Shown: positions 41,787-52,648, counted from the stretch's first letter. The stretch is 64,000 nucleotides of DNA from Nocardioides sp. S-1144 (GCF_005954645.2 NZ_CP040695.2:682001-746000), one strand, 5' to 3'. The notes: generated from the sequence alone by a model not told the origin. Translations and numbers: made by a program.

Positions 41787-43427
41787 ATGCCGATCCCCGC
41801 TCCGACCGCCAGCACGCACGCGGGCCCGGCAGCGCTGGTCTCCGTCGCGGCGGGTGAGAACCCCGAGAAGCTGGCGATCGTGGAGGCCGGCGGACGCAGC
41901 CTGACCTGGTCCGCGCTCGACGACGAGGTGGGCCGGGTCGCGACCGGCCTGGCCGCCGCCGGCGTCCTGGCCGGCTACCGGATCGTCGTGATGACCGGCA
42001 ACCGGCTCGAGTTCGTCACGACCTACCTCGGCGTCCTGCGCGCGCAGGCGGTCGCGGTCCCGCTCAACCCGGGCTCGACGGCCCGCGAGGTCGCCCGGGT
42101 CGTCGCCGACTGCGGCGCGCGGGTGCTCGTCGCGGACGCCGACACCGCCGCCACGGTGCGGGCGGCCGTCGCGATGCTCGACGACGCGCTGGCCGGGCGG
42201 ACCACCCCGCTCGACGGCGACGTCCCGGCGGAGGTCCGCGCGCGGCTGGTCCGACCCCGTGTGGTGGTCGTCGGCGCCGCGCCCGAGGCCGGCGAGACGG
42301 CCTACGACGACCTGCGCGCCACCGAGGCCCGCCCGGCGCTGCCGCTGCTCGACCCCGAGCGGATCGCGGCCCTGCTCTACACCAGCGGCACGACCGGCCT
42401 GCCGCGCGGTGCGATGCTCAGCCACCGCGCGCTGGGCGCCAACATCGACCAGGTCGCCGCCGTCGACCCGCCGATGATCCACGGCGACGACGTCGTGCTG
42501 GGCGTGCTGCCGCTCTTCCACGTCTACGGGCTGAACGCCGTCCTGGGCTCGGTGCTGCGCCAGCGAGCCAAGCTCGTGCTGGCCGAGCGCTTCGACCCCC
42601 AGGGCACCCTCGACCTCATCGACGACGAGGCGTGCAGCGTCGTGCCGGTCGCGCCGCCGGTCTTCGCCCACTGGAAGGACGTCGACCTGGCCGGTCGGCT
42701 CGGCCCGGTCCGGCTCGTGCTGTCGGGCTCGGCACCGGTCGCCCCCGAGGTGGTCGCGGAGTTCGTCGACCGCACCGGCATCGCGGTGCACCAGGGCTAC
42801 GGCCTCACCGAGGCCGCGCCCGTCGTCACCAGCACCCTCGTCTCCGAGCACCCGCCGGCCGGGTCGGTCGGCGCCCCGCTCGGCGGCATCGAGCTGCGCC
42901 TGGTCGACGAGGACGGCCGCCCGGTCGAGGGCGAGGACCCCGGCGAGATCCGGCTCCGCGGCGCCAACCTGTTCAGCGGCTACTGGCCCGACGGCGCCGA
43001 CGGGCCCGACGCCGACGGCTGGTGGTCCACCGGCGACGTCGCCTTCGTCGACCCGCACGGCGACGTGTTCCTGGTCGACCGCGTCAAGGAGCTCGTGATC
43101 GTGTCCGGGTTCAACGTCTACCCGGTCGAGGTCGAGCGGGTCGTCTCGGCCGTCGAGGGCGTCACCGAGGTCGCCGTCATCGGCGTCGCCGACGACGTCA
43201 CCGGCGAGGCGGTCGTCGCCTACGTCGTGGCCCGCGGCACCGCGGCCGCCGACCGCGGCGCCGTCGAGAGCGCCGTCCGGGCGGCGTGCGAGAGCGGCCT
43301 GGCCCGGTTCAAGGTGCCCAGCCGGATCGAGGTCGTCGACGAGCTGCCGGTCGGGGTGACCGGCAAGGTCCAGAAGGGCCGCCTGCGCGGCTACGAGCGC
43401 CGGCGTGCCGCCGGCCTGATCGACTAG
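41787..43427 (+). CDS. AMP-dependent acyl-CoA synthetase/ligase
   Basis: This 546-residue ANL-superfamily enzyme activates a carboxylic acid as acyl-AMP and then acyl-CoA. P-loop: LLYTSGTTGLPRGAMLSH. Then PLFHVYGLNAVL, the A5 motif QGYGLTEAAPVV, STGDVAFVD with the ribose-binding Asp, the hinge DRVKELVIVSGFNVYPVEVE, and the catalytic Lys in VTGKVQKGRLR. The acid is probably medium or long chain. I use the ATG at 41787 because TACACT lies 7 bases upstream; earlier ATGs at 41745 and 41769 precede that promoter. Confidence 0.92.
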   Translation: MPIPAPTASTHAGPAALVSVAAGENPEKLAIVEAGGRSLTWSALDDEVGRVATGLAAAGVLAGYRIVVMTGNRLEFVTTYLGVLRAQAVAVPLNPGSTAREVARVVADCGARVLVADADTAATVRAAVAMLDDALAGRTTPLDGDVPAEVRARLVRPRVVVVGAAPEAGETAYDDLRATEARPALPLLDPERIAALLYTSGTTGLPRGAMLSHRALGANIDQVAAVDPPMIHGDDVVLGVLPLFHVYGLNAVLGSVLRQRAKLVLAERFDPQGTLDLIDDEACSVVPVAPPVFAHWKDVDLAGRLGPVRLVLSGSAPVAPEVVAEFVDRTGIAVHQGYGLTEAAPVVTSTLVSEHPPAGSVGAPLGGIELRLVDEDGRPVEGEDPGEIRLRGANLFSGYWPDGADGPDADGWWSTGDVAFVDPHGDVFLVDRVKELVIVSGFNVYPVEVERVVSAVEGVTEVAVIGVADDVTGEAVVAYVVARGTAAADRGAVESAVRAACESGLARFKVPSRIEVVDELPVGVTGKVQKGRLRGYERRRAAGLID

Positions 43428-43435
43428 GCGCCGCC

Positions 43436-43687
43436 GTGGACCCGACGAGCCGAGCGGCCCGCGTCACCCTGTACTCCCGCACCGGCTGCCACCTGTGCGA
43501 GGTCGCCGAGGAGGTCGTGGCGCGCGTCTGCGCCGACCTGGGGGAGGGCTACGACGTCGTCCTGGTCGACGGCGACCCCGAGCTCCAGCGCCGCTTCAGC
43601 GACGAGGTCCCGGTGACCTTCGTCGACGGCCGCCAGCACGACTTCTGGCGGGTCGACGAGGCCCGGCTGCGCGCCGCGCTGCGGTGA
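43436..43687 (+). CDS. glutaredoxin-like protein
   Basis: This 83-residue thioredoxin-fold protein has the redox motif LYSRTGCHLCEVAEEV (C-x2-C) and the cis-Pro region VPVTFVDG, of the DUF836/glutaredoxin family (Rv0508-like). The GTG start is 8 bases after the ligase stop. It lies just before the rex promoter; in mycobacteria the same gene precedes hemA. Confidence 0.85.
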   Translation: MDPTSRAARVTLYSRTGCHLCEVAEEVVARVCADLGEGYDVVLVDGDPELQRRFSDEVPVTFVDGRQHDFWRVDEARLRAALR

Positions 43688-43767
43688 GGCGACGGCCGCC
43701 GCGGCGGCTGTCCACCCCCTCTCGGTGTGCGCCTTCTCACCTGTGCTAGGAGTCCGCCCCGCTCGTT

Positions 43768-43796
43768 TTGTGCCCCCGTTCACAAACTCTTACAGT
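43768..43796 (+). promoter_or_regulatory. Rex operator overlapping the rex-hem promoter
   Basis: TTGTGCC-CCCG-TTCACAA (43768-43785) matches the Rex site TTGTGAA-N4-TTCACAA in 12 of 14 positions, with a perfect right half. The same bases give a -35 (TTGTGC, 43768-43773), and 17 bases on lies the -10 TACAGT (43791-43796). Rex bound here would block polymerase, so the operon is predicted to be derepressed when NADH rises. Confidence 0.8.
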
Positions 43797-43854
43797 GAAC
43801 GCGTCGACCCCCTCTCAGAGGTCCCTCCCCGGGTGTCGGCTGGAGAGAAGAGCA

Positions 43855-44526
43855 GTGACCGCACGGACACCCAGCAGAACGTTGGGCGAGAGCGTCCGGG
43901 ACATCCCGGAGGCGACCGTCGCCCGCCTGCCCGTCTACCTGCGAGCCCTCAACACCCTCGCCGAGGCCGATACCCGCACCTGCTCCAGCGAGGAGCTCGC
44001 GACGGCCGCGGGCGTCAACTCCGCCAAGCTCCGCAAGGACCTCTCCTACCTCGGCAGCTACGGCACCCGCGGCGTCGGCTACGACGTCGACTACCTGCGC
44101 TACCAGATCGCGCGCGAGATCGGCGTCACCCAGGACTGGCCGGTGGTGATCGTCGGGATCGGCAACCTCGGCCACGCGCTGGCCAACTACTCGGGCTTCC
44201 GCAGCCGCGGCTTCCGGGTCGTGGCCCTGCTCGACGCCGACGACACCCGCCACGGCGAGGTCGTCGCCGGGGTCGACGTCCGAGCCTTCGACGACCTCGA
44301 GGAGATCGTCACCACCCACGGCGTCGCGATCGGCGTGATCGCCGCGCCGGCCGCCGCCGCGCAGGACGTCGCCGACCGGATGGTCGCCTGCGGCATCACC
44401 AGCATCCTGAACTTCGCCCCGTCGGTGATCTCGGTGCCCGACGGCGTCGACGTCCGCAAGGTCGACCTGTCGATCGAGCTGCAGATTCTCGCCTACCACG
44501 AGCAGCGGAAGGCCCAGCTGTCATGA
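43855..44526 (+). CDS. rex: redox-sensing transcriptional repressor Rex
   Basis: Rex binds operators when NAD+ is high and releases them when NADH rises. The 223-residue protein has an N-terminal winged helix (LPVYLRALNTLAEADTRTCS, NSAKLRKDLSYLGSYGTRGV) and a Rossmann domain (VVIVGIGNLGHALANYSGF, ALLDADD). A C-terminal helix swaps between subunits. The GTG at 43855 follows GGAGAG; longer in-frame starts would overlap the promoter. It is the first gene of the rex-hemA-hemC-hemD operon, as in Streptomyces coelicolor. Confidence 0.95.
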   Translation: MTARTPSRTLGESVRDIPEATVARLPVYLRALNTLAEADTRTCSSEELATAAGVNSAKLRKDLSYLGSYGTRGVGYDVDYLRYQIAREIGVTQDWPVVIVGIGNLGHALANYSGFRSRGFRVVALLDADDTRHGEVVAGVDVRAFDDLEEIVTTHGVAIGVIAAPAAAAQDVADRMVACGITSILNFAPSVISVPDGVDVRKVDLSIELQILAYHEQRKAQLS

Positions 44527-44536
44527 GGAGTGTCCT

Positions 44537-45916
44537 GTGAGCATCCTGGTCGTCGGCATCTCCCACAACAGCGCGCCGGTGTCGGTCCTCGAGCGGGTCG
44601 CGCTCGACGCCGACGGCGTCCACAAGCTCGTCACCGACGTCGCCTCCTGCGCCCACGTCACCGAGGCCACGGTCGTCTCCACCTGCAACCGGGTCGAGGT
44701 CTACGCCGACGTCGACCGCTTCCACGGCAGCGTCGAGTCGCTCTCCCGGCTGCTCGTCGAGCGCGCCGGCGAGACCGCCGAGGCGATGCTCCAGCACCTC
44801 TACGTCCACTACGACGACGGCGCGGTGGCCCACCTGTTCCAGGTGGCGGCCGGCCTCGACTCGATGGCCGTCGGCGAGGGCCAGATCCTGGGCCAGACCC
44901 GGGCCGCGCTGCGGCTGGGCCAGGAGCTCGGCACCGTCGGGCCCGCCCTCAACTCGCTCTTCCAGCAGGCCCTGCGCGTCGGCAAGCGCACCCGCGCCGA
45001 GACCGGCATCGACCGCGTCGCCCCGTCGTTGGTCAGCGCCGCGCTCGACCGCGCCGAGCTCGCCGTCGGCCCCGTCGCGGGCCGCGCGGTCGTCGTCGTC
45101 GGCGCCGGCGCGATGGCCGGTCTCGCCACCGCCACCGTGAGCCGCCTCGGCGCCGCCCGCGTCAGCGTCGTCAACCGCTCCGCCGACCGGGCCCAGCGCC
45201 TGGCCCTCGAGCACGCCGCCGTCCCGGTCGCCCTGGCCGACCTGCCCGCCGCGCTGGCCGGCGCCGACGTCGTCATCACCTGCACCGGCGCCACCGGCAT
45301 CCTCGTCACCCGCGACATGGTCGACCGGGTGCGCGACGCCGACTCCGCCCCGCTGGCCGTCATCGACCTGGCGCTGCCCCACGACGTCGAGCCGAGCGTC
45401 GCCGACCTCGACGGGGTGTCGCTCATCGGGCTGGCCGAGCTGGCCGAGTCGCTCGCCGACAGCGACGCCGGCCGCGAGGTCGTCGAGGTCCGCCGCGTCG
45501 TCGGCGAGGAGGTCGACGCCTTCCTCACCGCCCGGCGCCAGTCCAGCGTCACCCCGACCGTCGTCGCGCTCCGCTCGATGGCCACCGCGGTCGTCGACGC
45601 CGAGATGAGCCGGCTCGAGGCGCGCCTGCCCCGGCTCGACGACGCCTCGCGCGCCGAGATCCGCCACACGGTGCGCCGCGTCGCCGACAAGCTGCTGCAC
45701 GAGCCGACCGTCCGGGTCCGCGAGCTGGCCAACGAGCAGGGTGCGGTGTCCTACGAGCGCGCCCTCGCCGAGCTGTTCGCGCTCGACCCCGAGGCCGTCG
45801 TGGCCGTCACCCGGCCCGACGTCACCGCCACGGGGCGCCCCTCCTCGGCTCCCGCGACCCGCTCCTCCGACGAGCAGCGCCGCGGGGACGCCGACGCGAC
45901 GGGGGGCACGCCGTGA
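44537..45916 (+). CDS. hemA: glutamyl-tRNA reductase
   Basis: HemA reduces glutamyl-tRNA to glutamate-1-semialdehyde, the committed step of C5-pathway tetrapyrrole synthesis. The 459-residue protein has the nucleophile Cys50 in [11 protein letters not shown], the conserved [17 protein letters not shown], an NADPH domain ([14 protein letters not shown]) and the C-terminal dimerisation helices, with an extra Ser/Thr-rich tail of about 40 residues. GTG 44537 follows GAGGAG. It overlaps hemC by 4 bases (GTGA). Confidence 0.96.
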   Translation: MSILVVGISHNSAPVSVLERVALDADGVHKLVTDVASCAHVTEATVVSTCNRVEVYADVDRFHGSVESLSRLLVERAGETAEAMLQHLYVHYDDGAVAHLFQVAAGLDSMAVGEGQILGQTRAALRLGQELGTVGPALNSLFQQALRVGKRTRAETGIDRVAPSLVSAALDRAELAVGPVAGRAVVVVGAGAMAGLATATVSRLGAARVSVVNRSADRAQRLALEHAAVPVALADLPAALAGADVVITCTGATGILVTRDMVDRVRDADSAPLAVIDLALPHDVEPSVADLDGVSLIGLAELAESLADSDAGREVVEVRRVVGEEVDAFLTARRQSSVTPTVVALRSMATAVVDAEMSRLEARLPRLDDASRAEIRHTVRRVADKLLHEPTVRVRELANEQGAVSYERALAELFALDPEAVVAVTRPDVTATGRPSSAPATRSSDEQRRGDADATGGTP

Positions 45917-46935
45917 CCGCCGCCAGCCCGGTGCGCGTGGGCACCCGCCGCAGCCTCCTGGCCACCACCCAGGCCGGCCACGTCGCCGACCTGATCCGCG
46001 AGCGGCTCGGCCACGAGGTCGAGCTGGTCGAGATCACCACCGAGGGCGACCGCAGCCAGGCCAGCGGCACCCCGCTGGTCGGCTCCTCGGTCACCGGCGT
46101 CTTCGTCGGGGCGCTGCGCGAGGCCCTGGTCGACGGCCGGGTCGACGTCGCCGTCCACTCCCTCAAGGACCTCCCCACCCAGCCGGCCCCGGGCATCGCG
46201 CTGGCCGCGATCCCGGTCCGCGAGGACCCGCGCGACGCCGTCGTGGCCCGCGACGGGCTGACCCTCGGCGAGCTCCCGGCCGGCAGCCGGGTCGGCACCG
46301 GTTCGCCGCGCCGCGCCGCGCAGCTGCACGCCCTCGGTCTCGGTTTGGACGTCGTCGGCGTCCGTGGGAACGTCGACACCAGGATCGGCAAGGTGCTCGA
46401 CGGCGAGCTCGACGGCGTCGTCCTGGCCCGCGCCGGTCTGGCCCGGATCGAGCGGCTCGCCGACGTCACGGAGGTGCTGGACCCCTTGCAGATGCTTCCC
46501 GCCCCCGGCCAGGGTGCGCTCGCGGTCGAGTGCCGCGACGGCGACCCCCTGGCGCTGGAGCTGGCCCGACTCGACGACCCGGCCTCCCGGGCGGCGGTCG
46601 AGGCCGAGCGGGCGCTGCTGGCCACCCTCGAGGGCGGCTGCTCGGCGCCCATCGGGGCGCTGGCCCTGGTCGTCGAGGGCGACGACGGAGATGAGCTCTG
46701 GGTGAGGGCCGTGGCGCTCTCACCCGACGGGTCGCTCTCGGTGCGGAAGTCCGCATCGGGTGACCCGGCCGACGCCGCGGGCGTCGGAAACCGGCTGGCG
46801 AGCGAGATGCTCGCCGACGGAGCAGGACAGCTGAATCCATCAGCTGCGAGACCAGCCACAGCGGACGGCGGGGCTGCGGCGCAGCGGCCGCCGTCGTCCC
46901 AGGAAAACCCAGTTGCAGAGGTGCAGAACCCATGA
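45913..46935 (+). CDS. hemC: porphobilinogen deaminase (hydroxymethylbilane synthase)
   Basis: HemC joins four porphobilinogens into hydroxymethylbilane. The 340-residue protein has [65 protein letters not shown] and the dipyrromethane-carrying Cys in [14 protein letters not shown]. The last 35 or so residues are a low-complexity tail without family counterpart. GTG 45913 overlaps the hemA stop, and the stop overlaps the hemD ATG. Confidence 0.95.
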   Translation: MTAASPVRVGTRRSLLATTQAGHVADLIRERLGHEVELVEITTEGDRSQASGTPLVGSSVTGVFVGALREALVDGRVDVAVHSLKDLPTQPAPGIALAAIPVREDPRDAVVARDGLTLGELPAGSRVGTGSPRRAAQLHALGLGLDVVGVRGNVDTRIGKVLDGELDGVVLARAGLARIERLADVTEVLDPLQMLPAPGQGALAVECRDGDPLALELARLDDPASRAAVEAERALLATLEGGCSAPIGALALVVEGDDGDELWVRAVALSPDGSLSVRKSASGDPADAAGVGNRLASEMLADGAGQLNPSAARPATADGGAAAQRPPSSQENPVAEVQNP

Positions 46936-48620
46936 CGCGAGCCAAGTCCCCCTCCGTTGCCGACCTGATCGCCCGCTCGTGGGTGTCGTTCGTCGGCAGC
47001 GGCCCCGGTGATCCCGACCTGCTGACGGTCCGCGCCGTCGACCTGATCCGTCAGGCCGACGTCGTCGTCACCGAGACGCCCGAGCACGCCGGGCTCGTCC
47101 GCACGCTCCTCGGCCTGCCGACGCCGGTCGAGCCGGCCGACGTCGACGACCCCGCCGCGGTGGAGCCGGTCGGGCCCGTCGGGCCCGAGCTGGTCGACGG
47201 CGGCTTCGGCGAGGACGGCCAGCCCCTCACCCACGCCAACCGCGCCAAGGTCGTCGTCAAGCAGGCCAAGCGCGGCCTGCGGGTCGTCCGGCTGCTGTCC
47301 GGCGAGCCGTTCCTGTACGCCTCCGGACCGGAGGAGGCCCAGGCCTGTGCCAAGGCCGGCATCGGCTTCGAGGTCGTCCCCGGCGTCTCCTCGGTCTCCG
47401 CGGTCCCGGCCTACGCCGGCATCCCGCTCACCACCAAGGACCACCGCGAGCTCGCGGTCGTCACCTGTGGCGACAAGGTCGACTGGAGCCGCTACGGCGA
47501 CAACCGCACCCTCGTGCTGCTCTCGGCCGTCGGCCAGATCGCCGACGTCGCCAAGGCGCTCGTCGCCGCCGGCCGGTCGCCGCAGACCCCCGTCGCGATG
47601 ACCCGCGTCGGCACCACCACCGAGCAGCAGACCGTCGCCTCCACGCTGGAGCACATCGCGGCCGACGCCCGCGCCGCCCGGATGTCGCCGCCGGCGATCA
47701 CCGTCGTCGGTGACGTCGTCGACCTGCGCGAGACGCTGTCGTGGTTCGAGACCAAGCCGCTCTTCGGCTGGCGCGTGCTGGTGCCCCGCACCAAGGACCA
47801 GGCCGCCTCGCTCTCCACCGGCCTGCGCGGCTACGGCGCCGTGCCCGAGGAGGTCCCGACGATCTCGGTCGAGCCGCCGCGCAACCCGCTGCAGATGGAC
47901 AAGGCCGTGCGCGGCCTCGTCGAGGGCCGCTACGAGTGGATCGCCTTCACCTCGGTCAACGCCGTGCGCGCGGTCCGCGAGAAGTTCGAGGAGTACGGCC
48001 TCGACGCCCGTGCCTTCTCGGGCCTCAAGATCGCCGCCGTCGGCGACAAGACCGCCGCCGCGATCGCCGCCTGGGGCCTGCGCGCCGACCTGGTCCCCTC
48101 GGGGGAGCAGTCGGCCGCCGGCCTGCTCGCCGACTGGCCCGAGTACGACGAGGTGCTCGACCCCATCAACCGGGTCTTCCTGCCCCGTGCCGACATCGCC
48201 ACCGAGACCCTCGTGGCCGGCCTGGTCGACCTCGGCTGGGAGTGCGACGACGTCACCGCCTACCGCACCGTGCGGGCCACCCCGCCGCCGGCGCCGGTGC
48301 GCGACGCGATCAAGTCCGGTCGCTTCGACGCGGTCGTCTTCACCTCGTCCTCGACCGTGCGCAACCTCGTCGGCATCGCCGGCAAGCCGCACCCCTCGAC
48401 CGTCATCGCCGTCATCGGGCCCGCGACGGCCAAGACCGCCGAGGAGCACGGCCTCCGCGTCGACGTGCTGGCCCCCAAGCCGGACGTCGACGAGCTGGTC
48501 CGCGCCCTCGCCGACTTCGGTGGCGCCCGCCGCTCGGCCATGGTGGAGGCCGGCGAGCCGGTCACCAAGCCGTCCGACCGGAAGCCGTCCGCGCGACGCT
48601 CGAGCCGCGCCAAGGCGTGA
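46932..48620 (+). CDS. hemD: fused uroporphyrinogen-III C-methyltransferase / uroporphyrinogen-III synthase
   Basis: This is a 562-residue two-domain enzyme. The N-terminal half is a SUMT/CobA methylase ([50 protein letters not shown]); the C-terminal half, from about 270, is HemD, which closes the macrocycle ([51 protein letters not shown]). The fusion supplies both uroporphyrinogen III and the branch to precorrin/siroheme. The methylase half lacks part of the usual motif between about 55 and 85, where a Pro/Val-rich insert lies. ATG overlaps the hemC stop. Confidence 0.93.
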   Translation: MTRAKSPSVADLIARSWVSFVGSGPGDPDLLTVRAVDLIRQADVVVTETPEHAGLVRTLLGLPTPVEPADVDDPAAVEPVGPVGPELVDGGFGEDGQPLTHANRAKVVVKQAKRGLRVVRLLSGEPFLYASGPEEAQACAKAGIGFEVVPGVSSVSAVPAYAGIPLTTKDHRELAVVTCGDKVDWSRYGDNRTLVLLSAVGQIADVAKALVAAGRSPQTPVAMTRVGTTTEQQTVASTLEHIAADARAARMSPPAITVVGDVVDLRETLSWFETKPLFGWRVLVPRTKDQAASLSTGLRGYGAVPEEVPTISVEPPRNPLQMDKAVRGLVEGRYEWIAFTSVNAVRAVREKFEEYGLDARAFSGLKIAAVGDKTAAAIAAWGLRADLVPSGEQSAAGLLADWPEYDEVLDPINRVFLPRADIATETLVAGLVDLGWECDDVTAYRTVRATPPPAPVRDAIKSGRFDAVVFTSSSTVRNLVGIAGKPHPSTVIAVIGPATAKTAEEHGLRVDVLAPKPDVDELVRALADFGGARRSAMVEAGEPVTKPSDRKPSARRSSRAKA

Positions 48621-48637
48621 GGTTGGCGGGGCGGGGT

Positions 48638-48697
48638 TTCCCCGGTCGACCGGGGAAGTCTGAACTTGGGGGCCGGGATCCCGGCCCCCAGGTTCAG
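48638..48697. terminator. two large palindromes between hemD and hemB
   Basis: The first, 48638-48657, is a perfect 20-base palindrome built on CCCCGGTCGACCGGGG. The second, 48660-48697, has arms CTGAAC / GTTCAG around a perfect 24-base core (TGGGGGCCGGGA and its complement) with a single U-G pair. Together they probably end the rex-hem transcript. Confidence 0.7.
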
Positions 48698-48766
48698 GGA
48701 CAGGCCGCCCAGTCCGCCCGGACGGCCGGTGTGACCGCGAACAGCCCGAGGGAACAGGATCCAGTC

Positions 48767-49774
48767 ATGACCGACGCCGCACCCCACGTCCGCCGCCCCA
48801 CGATCCGCCCGCGCCGCCTGCGGACCACGCCGGCGCTGCGCCGGGCGGTGGCGGAGACCTCGTTGGAGGCGCGCCAGCTGGTGCTGCCGGTGTTCGTGCG
48901 CGAGGGGCTCACCGAGCCGCGACCGATCTCCTCGATGCCGGGCGTCGTGCAGCACTCGACCGACAGCCTGCGGCGCGCGGCCGCGGAGGCCGCCGACCTC
49001 GGGCTCGCCGGGATCATGCTGTTCGGCATCCCCGAGCACAAGGACGCCGTGGGCTCCGGCGCGGTCGACCCCGACGGCGTCCTCAACCGGGCGATCGTCG
49101 ACGTCGTCGCCGAGGTCGGCGACGCGCTGCCGGTGATGGCCGACCTGTGCCTCGACGAGTTCACCGACCACGGCCACTGCGGGGTGCTGACCGCCGACGG
49201 CCGCGTCGACAACGACGCCACCCTCGAGGTGTACGCCGAGATGGCGCGGGCCCAGGCCGCGGCCGGCGTCGACCTGGTCGGCCCCAGCGGGATGATGGAC
49301 GGCCAGGTCGCGGTGGTGCGCGACGCCCTCGACGGCGCCGGTCACACCGACGTCGCCGTCCTGGCCTACTCGGCGAAGTACGCCTCCGCCTTCTTCGGTC
49401 CGTTCCGCGAGGCCGTCGACTCCTCGCTGCGGGGCGACCGCCGGACCTACCAGCAGGACCCCGCCAACGGGCGCGAGGGCGTCCGCGAGGCCCTGCTCGA
49501 CATCGCCGAGGGCGCCGACATCGTCATGGTCAAGCCCGCCCTGGCCTACCTCGACGTGCTGCGTCGGGTCCGCGACGCCGTCGACGTGCCGGTGGCGGCG
49601 TACAACATCTCCGGCGAGTACTCGATGGTCGAGGCCGCCGCCGCGCACGGGTGGATCGACCGCGAGGCCGCGATCCTGGAGACGCTGGTCTCGATCCGGC
49701 GCGCCGGCGCCGACATCGTGCTCACCTACTGGGCGAGCGAGGCGGCCCGGCTGTTGAGGACCCGAACCCGCTAG
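48767..49774 (+). CDS. hemB: delta-aminolevulinic acid dehydratase (porphobilinogen synthase)
   Basis: HemB condenses two ALA molecules to porphobilinogen. The 335-residue TIM barrel has the metal region [17 protein letters not shown], where the middle Cys of the zinc-type triad is Asp, a mixed form between the Zn and Mg types. The Schiff-base lysines are in [15 protein letters not shown] and [13 protein letters not shown] 48767 is preceded by GGAACAGGA. It is separated from hemD by strong palindromes, so it is probably transcribed independently. Convergent with the transglycosylase gene, 1 base apart. Confidence 0.95.
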   Translation: MTDAAPHVRRPTIRPRRLRTTPALRRAVAETSLEARQLVLPVFVREGLTEPRPISSMPGVVQHSTDSLRRAAAEAADLGLAGIMLFGIPEHKDAVGSGAVDPDGVLNRAIVDVVAEVGDALPVMADLCLDEFTDHGHCGVLTADGRVDNDATLEVYAEMARAQAAAGVDLVGPSGMMDGQVAVVRDALDGAGHTDVAVLAYSAKYASAFFGPFREAVDSSLRGDRRTYQQDPANGREGVREALLDIAEGADIVMVKPALAYLDVLRRVRDAVDVPVAAYNISGEYSMVEAAAAHGWIDREAAILETLVSIRRAGADIVLTYWASEAARLLRTRTR

Positions 49775-49775
49775 G

Positions 49776-51083
49776 TCAGGTCGTGTATCTCTTCACGCAC
49801 TGGTCGAAAGGATCGTCGTTCCTCAACAGGTTGTTGATGAAGCCCTCGGCGGTGCACCTGAGTGCAGCCTGCGTCAGCGTCAGGAGGTCGTCGAGCGGCT
49901 CGACGCCGGTGGTGGGCAGTTCGGTGGGGATGACCTGCGGGACGTCGGGGAGGTCGGGACCGCCACCGCCCGAACCACCACCACCGGTGCCGCCCGAACC
50001 GCCGGAGCCGCCGTCACCCGCACCGTCCCCGCCGCCGCCACCGCCGGTGGAGCCGTCGCCGTCACCGGAGCCGCCCCCGTCGCCGGAGCCGTTGTCGGAC
50101 CCGCCGTCGTCGGGGTCGGTGGTGCCGGTCGGGTCGGGTCCGGGCACCTGCTCGGCGCTCGGGACCGGCTGGTCGCGGGGCCCGCCGCGGTCGCGGTCCC
50201 GGTCGCCCCGCCCGTCGTCGCCGTCGTTGCGACCGGGGAGCGGGGTGGGGTCGGCGTTGCCGGCCGCCGAGGTGCCCTCCGGGACGGAGGTGAAGTCGCC
50301 GTCGAGGTAGGCGTCCATGATGGACAGGACCAGGTCGACGTAGGCCTCGGAGTGGTTGTAGCGGAAGACGCTGGCGCGCTGGCCGGCGAGCGTGGCGAGG
50401 TCGTCCTTGCCGGAGCAGAGGTAGACCGCGGTCGCCAGGGCGGCGTCGTCGATGTCCTGCGGGTCGCGGACGCCGTCGTTGTCGGCGTCGACCCCGACCA
50501 CGGCCCACGTGGAGGGGATGAACTGCATCGGTCCGACGGCGCGGTCGAAGGTGGGGTCGTCGTCGTACTGGCCGGCGTCGGTGTCGCGGATGACCGCAGT
50601 GTCGTTGCGGCCGTCGAGGGCGATGCCCCGGATGGCGGGGGAGGCGACCCCCCGGGCGTCGAGCTCGCTGCCACCGAAGCGGCCGTGGTCGGACTCGACC
50701 CGGCCGATCGCCGCGACCAGCTGCCACGACAGGTTGCAGGACTTGTCGGCGGCGTTGATGACGGTCTCGGCGCGCTGGTAGGCCGCGAGCGCCTGGGCCG
50801 GGATGCCGCTGGTCGAGGAGCCCGCGACGATCTCACGGGCGTTGCCCTCGACGCCGCCGACCGAGCCGGAGGTCTTGTCGGGTGCCGAGACCGAGGCCGG
50901 GGCCTCGATCGCCTGGGCGGGGACGCGGGACCCGTCGGGGAGCAGGCCCCCGGAGTCAGCCGCCGCGGCGCGACCCGACGCGGACCCGGTGGTGGTCAGG
51001 CTCGCCGTCCACGCGACGGACAACAGGGCCAGCGGCACGATCGCTGACGCCTTCTGCAGAGTGCCGAACCGTGAGACGGGCAT
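49776..51083 (-). CDS. secreted lytic transglycosylase-like protein
   Basis: This 435-residue exported protein has an N-terminal signal or anchor (IVPLALLSVAWTASLTT), then a linker and an SLT-type domain: LSWQLVAAIGRVESDHGRFG with the catalytic Glu, AVGPMQFIPSTWAVVGVDA, and AVYLCSGKDDLATLAGQRAS. It should cleave peptidoglycan. After about residue 265 the protein is charged and then Gly/Ser/Asp-rich, before a conserved-looking end (TLTQAALRCTAEGFINNLL ... QCVKRY) with two Cys. ATG 51083 has AGGAGAAG. Confidence 0.87.
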   Translation of the reverse strand: MPVSRFGTLQKASAIVPLALLSVAWTASLTTTGSASGRAAAADSGGLLPDGSRVPAQAIEAPASVSAPDKTSGSVGGVEGNAREIVAGSSTSGIPAQALAAYQRAETVINAADKSCNLSWQLVAAIGRVESDHGRFGGSELDARGVASPAIRGIALDGRNDTAVIRDTDAGQYDDDPTFDRAVGPMQFIPSTWAVVGVDADNDGVRDPQDIDDAALATAVYLCSGKDDLATLAGQRASVFRYNHSEAYVDLVLSIMDAYLDGDFTSVPEGTSAAGNADPTPLPGRNDGDDGRGDRDRDRGGPRDQPVPSAEQVPGPDPTGTTDPDDGGSDNGSGDGGGSGDGDGSTGGGGGGDGAGDGGSGGSGGTGGGGSGGGGPDLPDVPQVIPTELPTTGVEPLDDLLTLTQAALRCTAEGFINNLLRNDDPFDQCVKRYTT

Positions 51084-51292
51084 TGTTCTTCTCCTGTGCC
51101 GGGCCTGAGCGCGGTGCTCCCTGTACCCCAGGTGACCGTGACGCAAACCACAACGAGCCGGACGGTGTCGGGTTACGCGCGGGTGGCGTGGAGCCGGGCC
51201 CCATGTGATCACGGACACCATGTCGCGGCAACCCCGAGGCGGGGCGGGGTCCCGATCGTGGTCTCCTACCCACCCTCGGCGACAATGGCGGG

Positions 51293-52648
51293 GTGACCTC
51301 CACCAGCACCCCGGACGACACCGCGCCCGGCGCCCCCGACGCCCTCGTCGACGCCGCCTCGCGCGCGATGTTCGACCGGGCGCGGGCGGTGATCCCCGGC
51401 GGCGTGTCCTCACCGGTCCGGGCGTTCAACGCGGTCGGCGGCACCCCGCGCTTCATCCGCTCCGCGGCCGGCCCCCGGCTCACCGACGTCGACGGCAACA
51501 CCTACGTCGACCTCGTCTGCTCCTGGGGACCGATGCTCGTCGGGCACGCCCACCCCGAGGTGCAGGAGGCCGTGCTGGCCGCGGTCGCCCGCGGCACCTC
51601 CTACGGCGCGCCGACCGAGCCCGAGGTCGAGCTCGGCGAGGAGATCCTCGCCCGGACGCCGGTCGAGCGGGTCCGCTTCGTCTCCTCCGGCACCGAGGCG
51701 ACGATGTCGGCGATCCGGCTGGCCCGCGGCTTCACCGGCCGCGAGGTCGTGGTGAAGTTCGCCGGCTGCTACCACGGCCACGTCGACGCGCTGCTGGCCT
51801 CGGCGGGCTCAGGCCTCATCACCTTCGCGGTGCCGGGCACCCCCGGCGTGCCGGTGTCCTCCACCGAGCTGACCCTCGTCCTGCCCTACAACGACCGCGC
51901 CGCGGTCACCGCCGCCTTCGCCGAGCACGGCGACCGGATCGCCTGCGTGATCACCGAGGCCGCCCCCGGCAACATGGGCGTCGTCCCGCCCGAGCCGGGG
52001 TTCAACCAGTTCCTCTCCGAGACCTGCACCCGGCACGGCGCACTGTTCGTCAGCGACGAGGTGATGACCGGCTTCCGCGCCTCCCGCCGGGGCCAGTGGG
52101 GTCTCGACGGCGCCGTCGAGGGCTGGGCGCCCGACCTGATGACCTTCGGCAAGGTGATGGGCGGCGGGTTCCCGGCGGCGGCGTTCGGCGGCCGGGCCGA
52201 CGTGATGTCGATGCTCGCGCCCGAGGGGCCCGTCTACCAGGCCGGCACCCTCTCGGGGAACCCCGTCGCCACGACCGCCGGGCTGGCGACGCTCCGCCTG
52301 GCCACCGACGAGGTCTACGCCCGCCTCACCGCCGCCGGCGACACGATCAAGGCCGCGACCGCGGAGGCGCTCTCCGCGGCCGGCGTCGCGCACACCATCC
52401 AGTCGGTCGGCACGATGTTCTCGGTCTTCCTGTGCGAGGGCCCGGTGCGCGACTTCACCGAGGCCTCCCGCACCGACGTCGCGGCCTACGCCGCCTTGTT
52501 CCACGCCATGCTGGACGCCGGGGTCTACCTGCCGCCGTCGGCCTACGAGGCGTGGTTCCTGTCCTCGGCGCACGACGACGCCGCCGTCCAGACCATCCTC
52601 GACGCCCTCCCGGGCGCCGCCCGAGCCGCTGCCCGCACCCAGAAGTGA
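51293..52648 (+). CDS. hemL: glutamate-1-semialdehyde 2,1-aminomutase
   Basis: HemL is a PLP enzyme making 5-aminolevulinate from glutamate-1-semialdehyde, the step after HemA. The 451-residue protein has [72 protein letters not shown], and the PLP lysine K287 in [22 protein letters not shown] 51293 lies 6 bases after GACAAT. It starts a second cluster leading through a phosphatase to cytochrome c maturation genes. Confidence 0.96.
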   Translation: MTSTSTPDDTAPGAPDALVDAASRAMFDRARAVIPGGVSSPVRAFNAVGGTPRFIRSAAGPRLTDVDGNTYVDLVCSWGPMLVGHAHPEVQEAVLAAVARGTSYGAPTEPEVELGEEILARTPVERVRFVSSGTEATMSAIRLARGFTGREVVVKFAGCYHGHVDALLASAGSGLITFAVPGTPGVPVSSTELTLVLPYNDRAAVTAAFAEHGDRIACVITEAAPGNMGVVPPEPGFNQFLSETCTRHGALFVSDEVMTGFRASRRGQWGLDGAVEGWAPDLMTFGKVMGGGFPAAAFGGRADVMSMLAPEGPVYQAGTLSGNPVATTAGLATLRLATDEVYARLTAAGDTIKAATAEALSAAGVAHTIQSVGTMFSVFLCEGPVRDFTEASRTDVAAYAALFHAMLDAGVYLPPSAYEAWFLSSAHDDAAVQTILDALPGAARAAARTQK

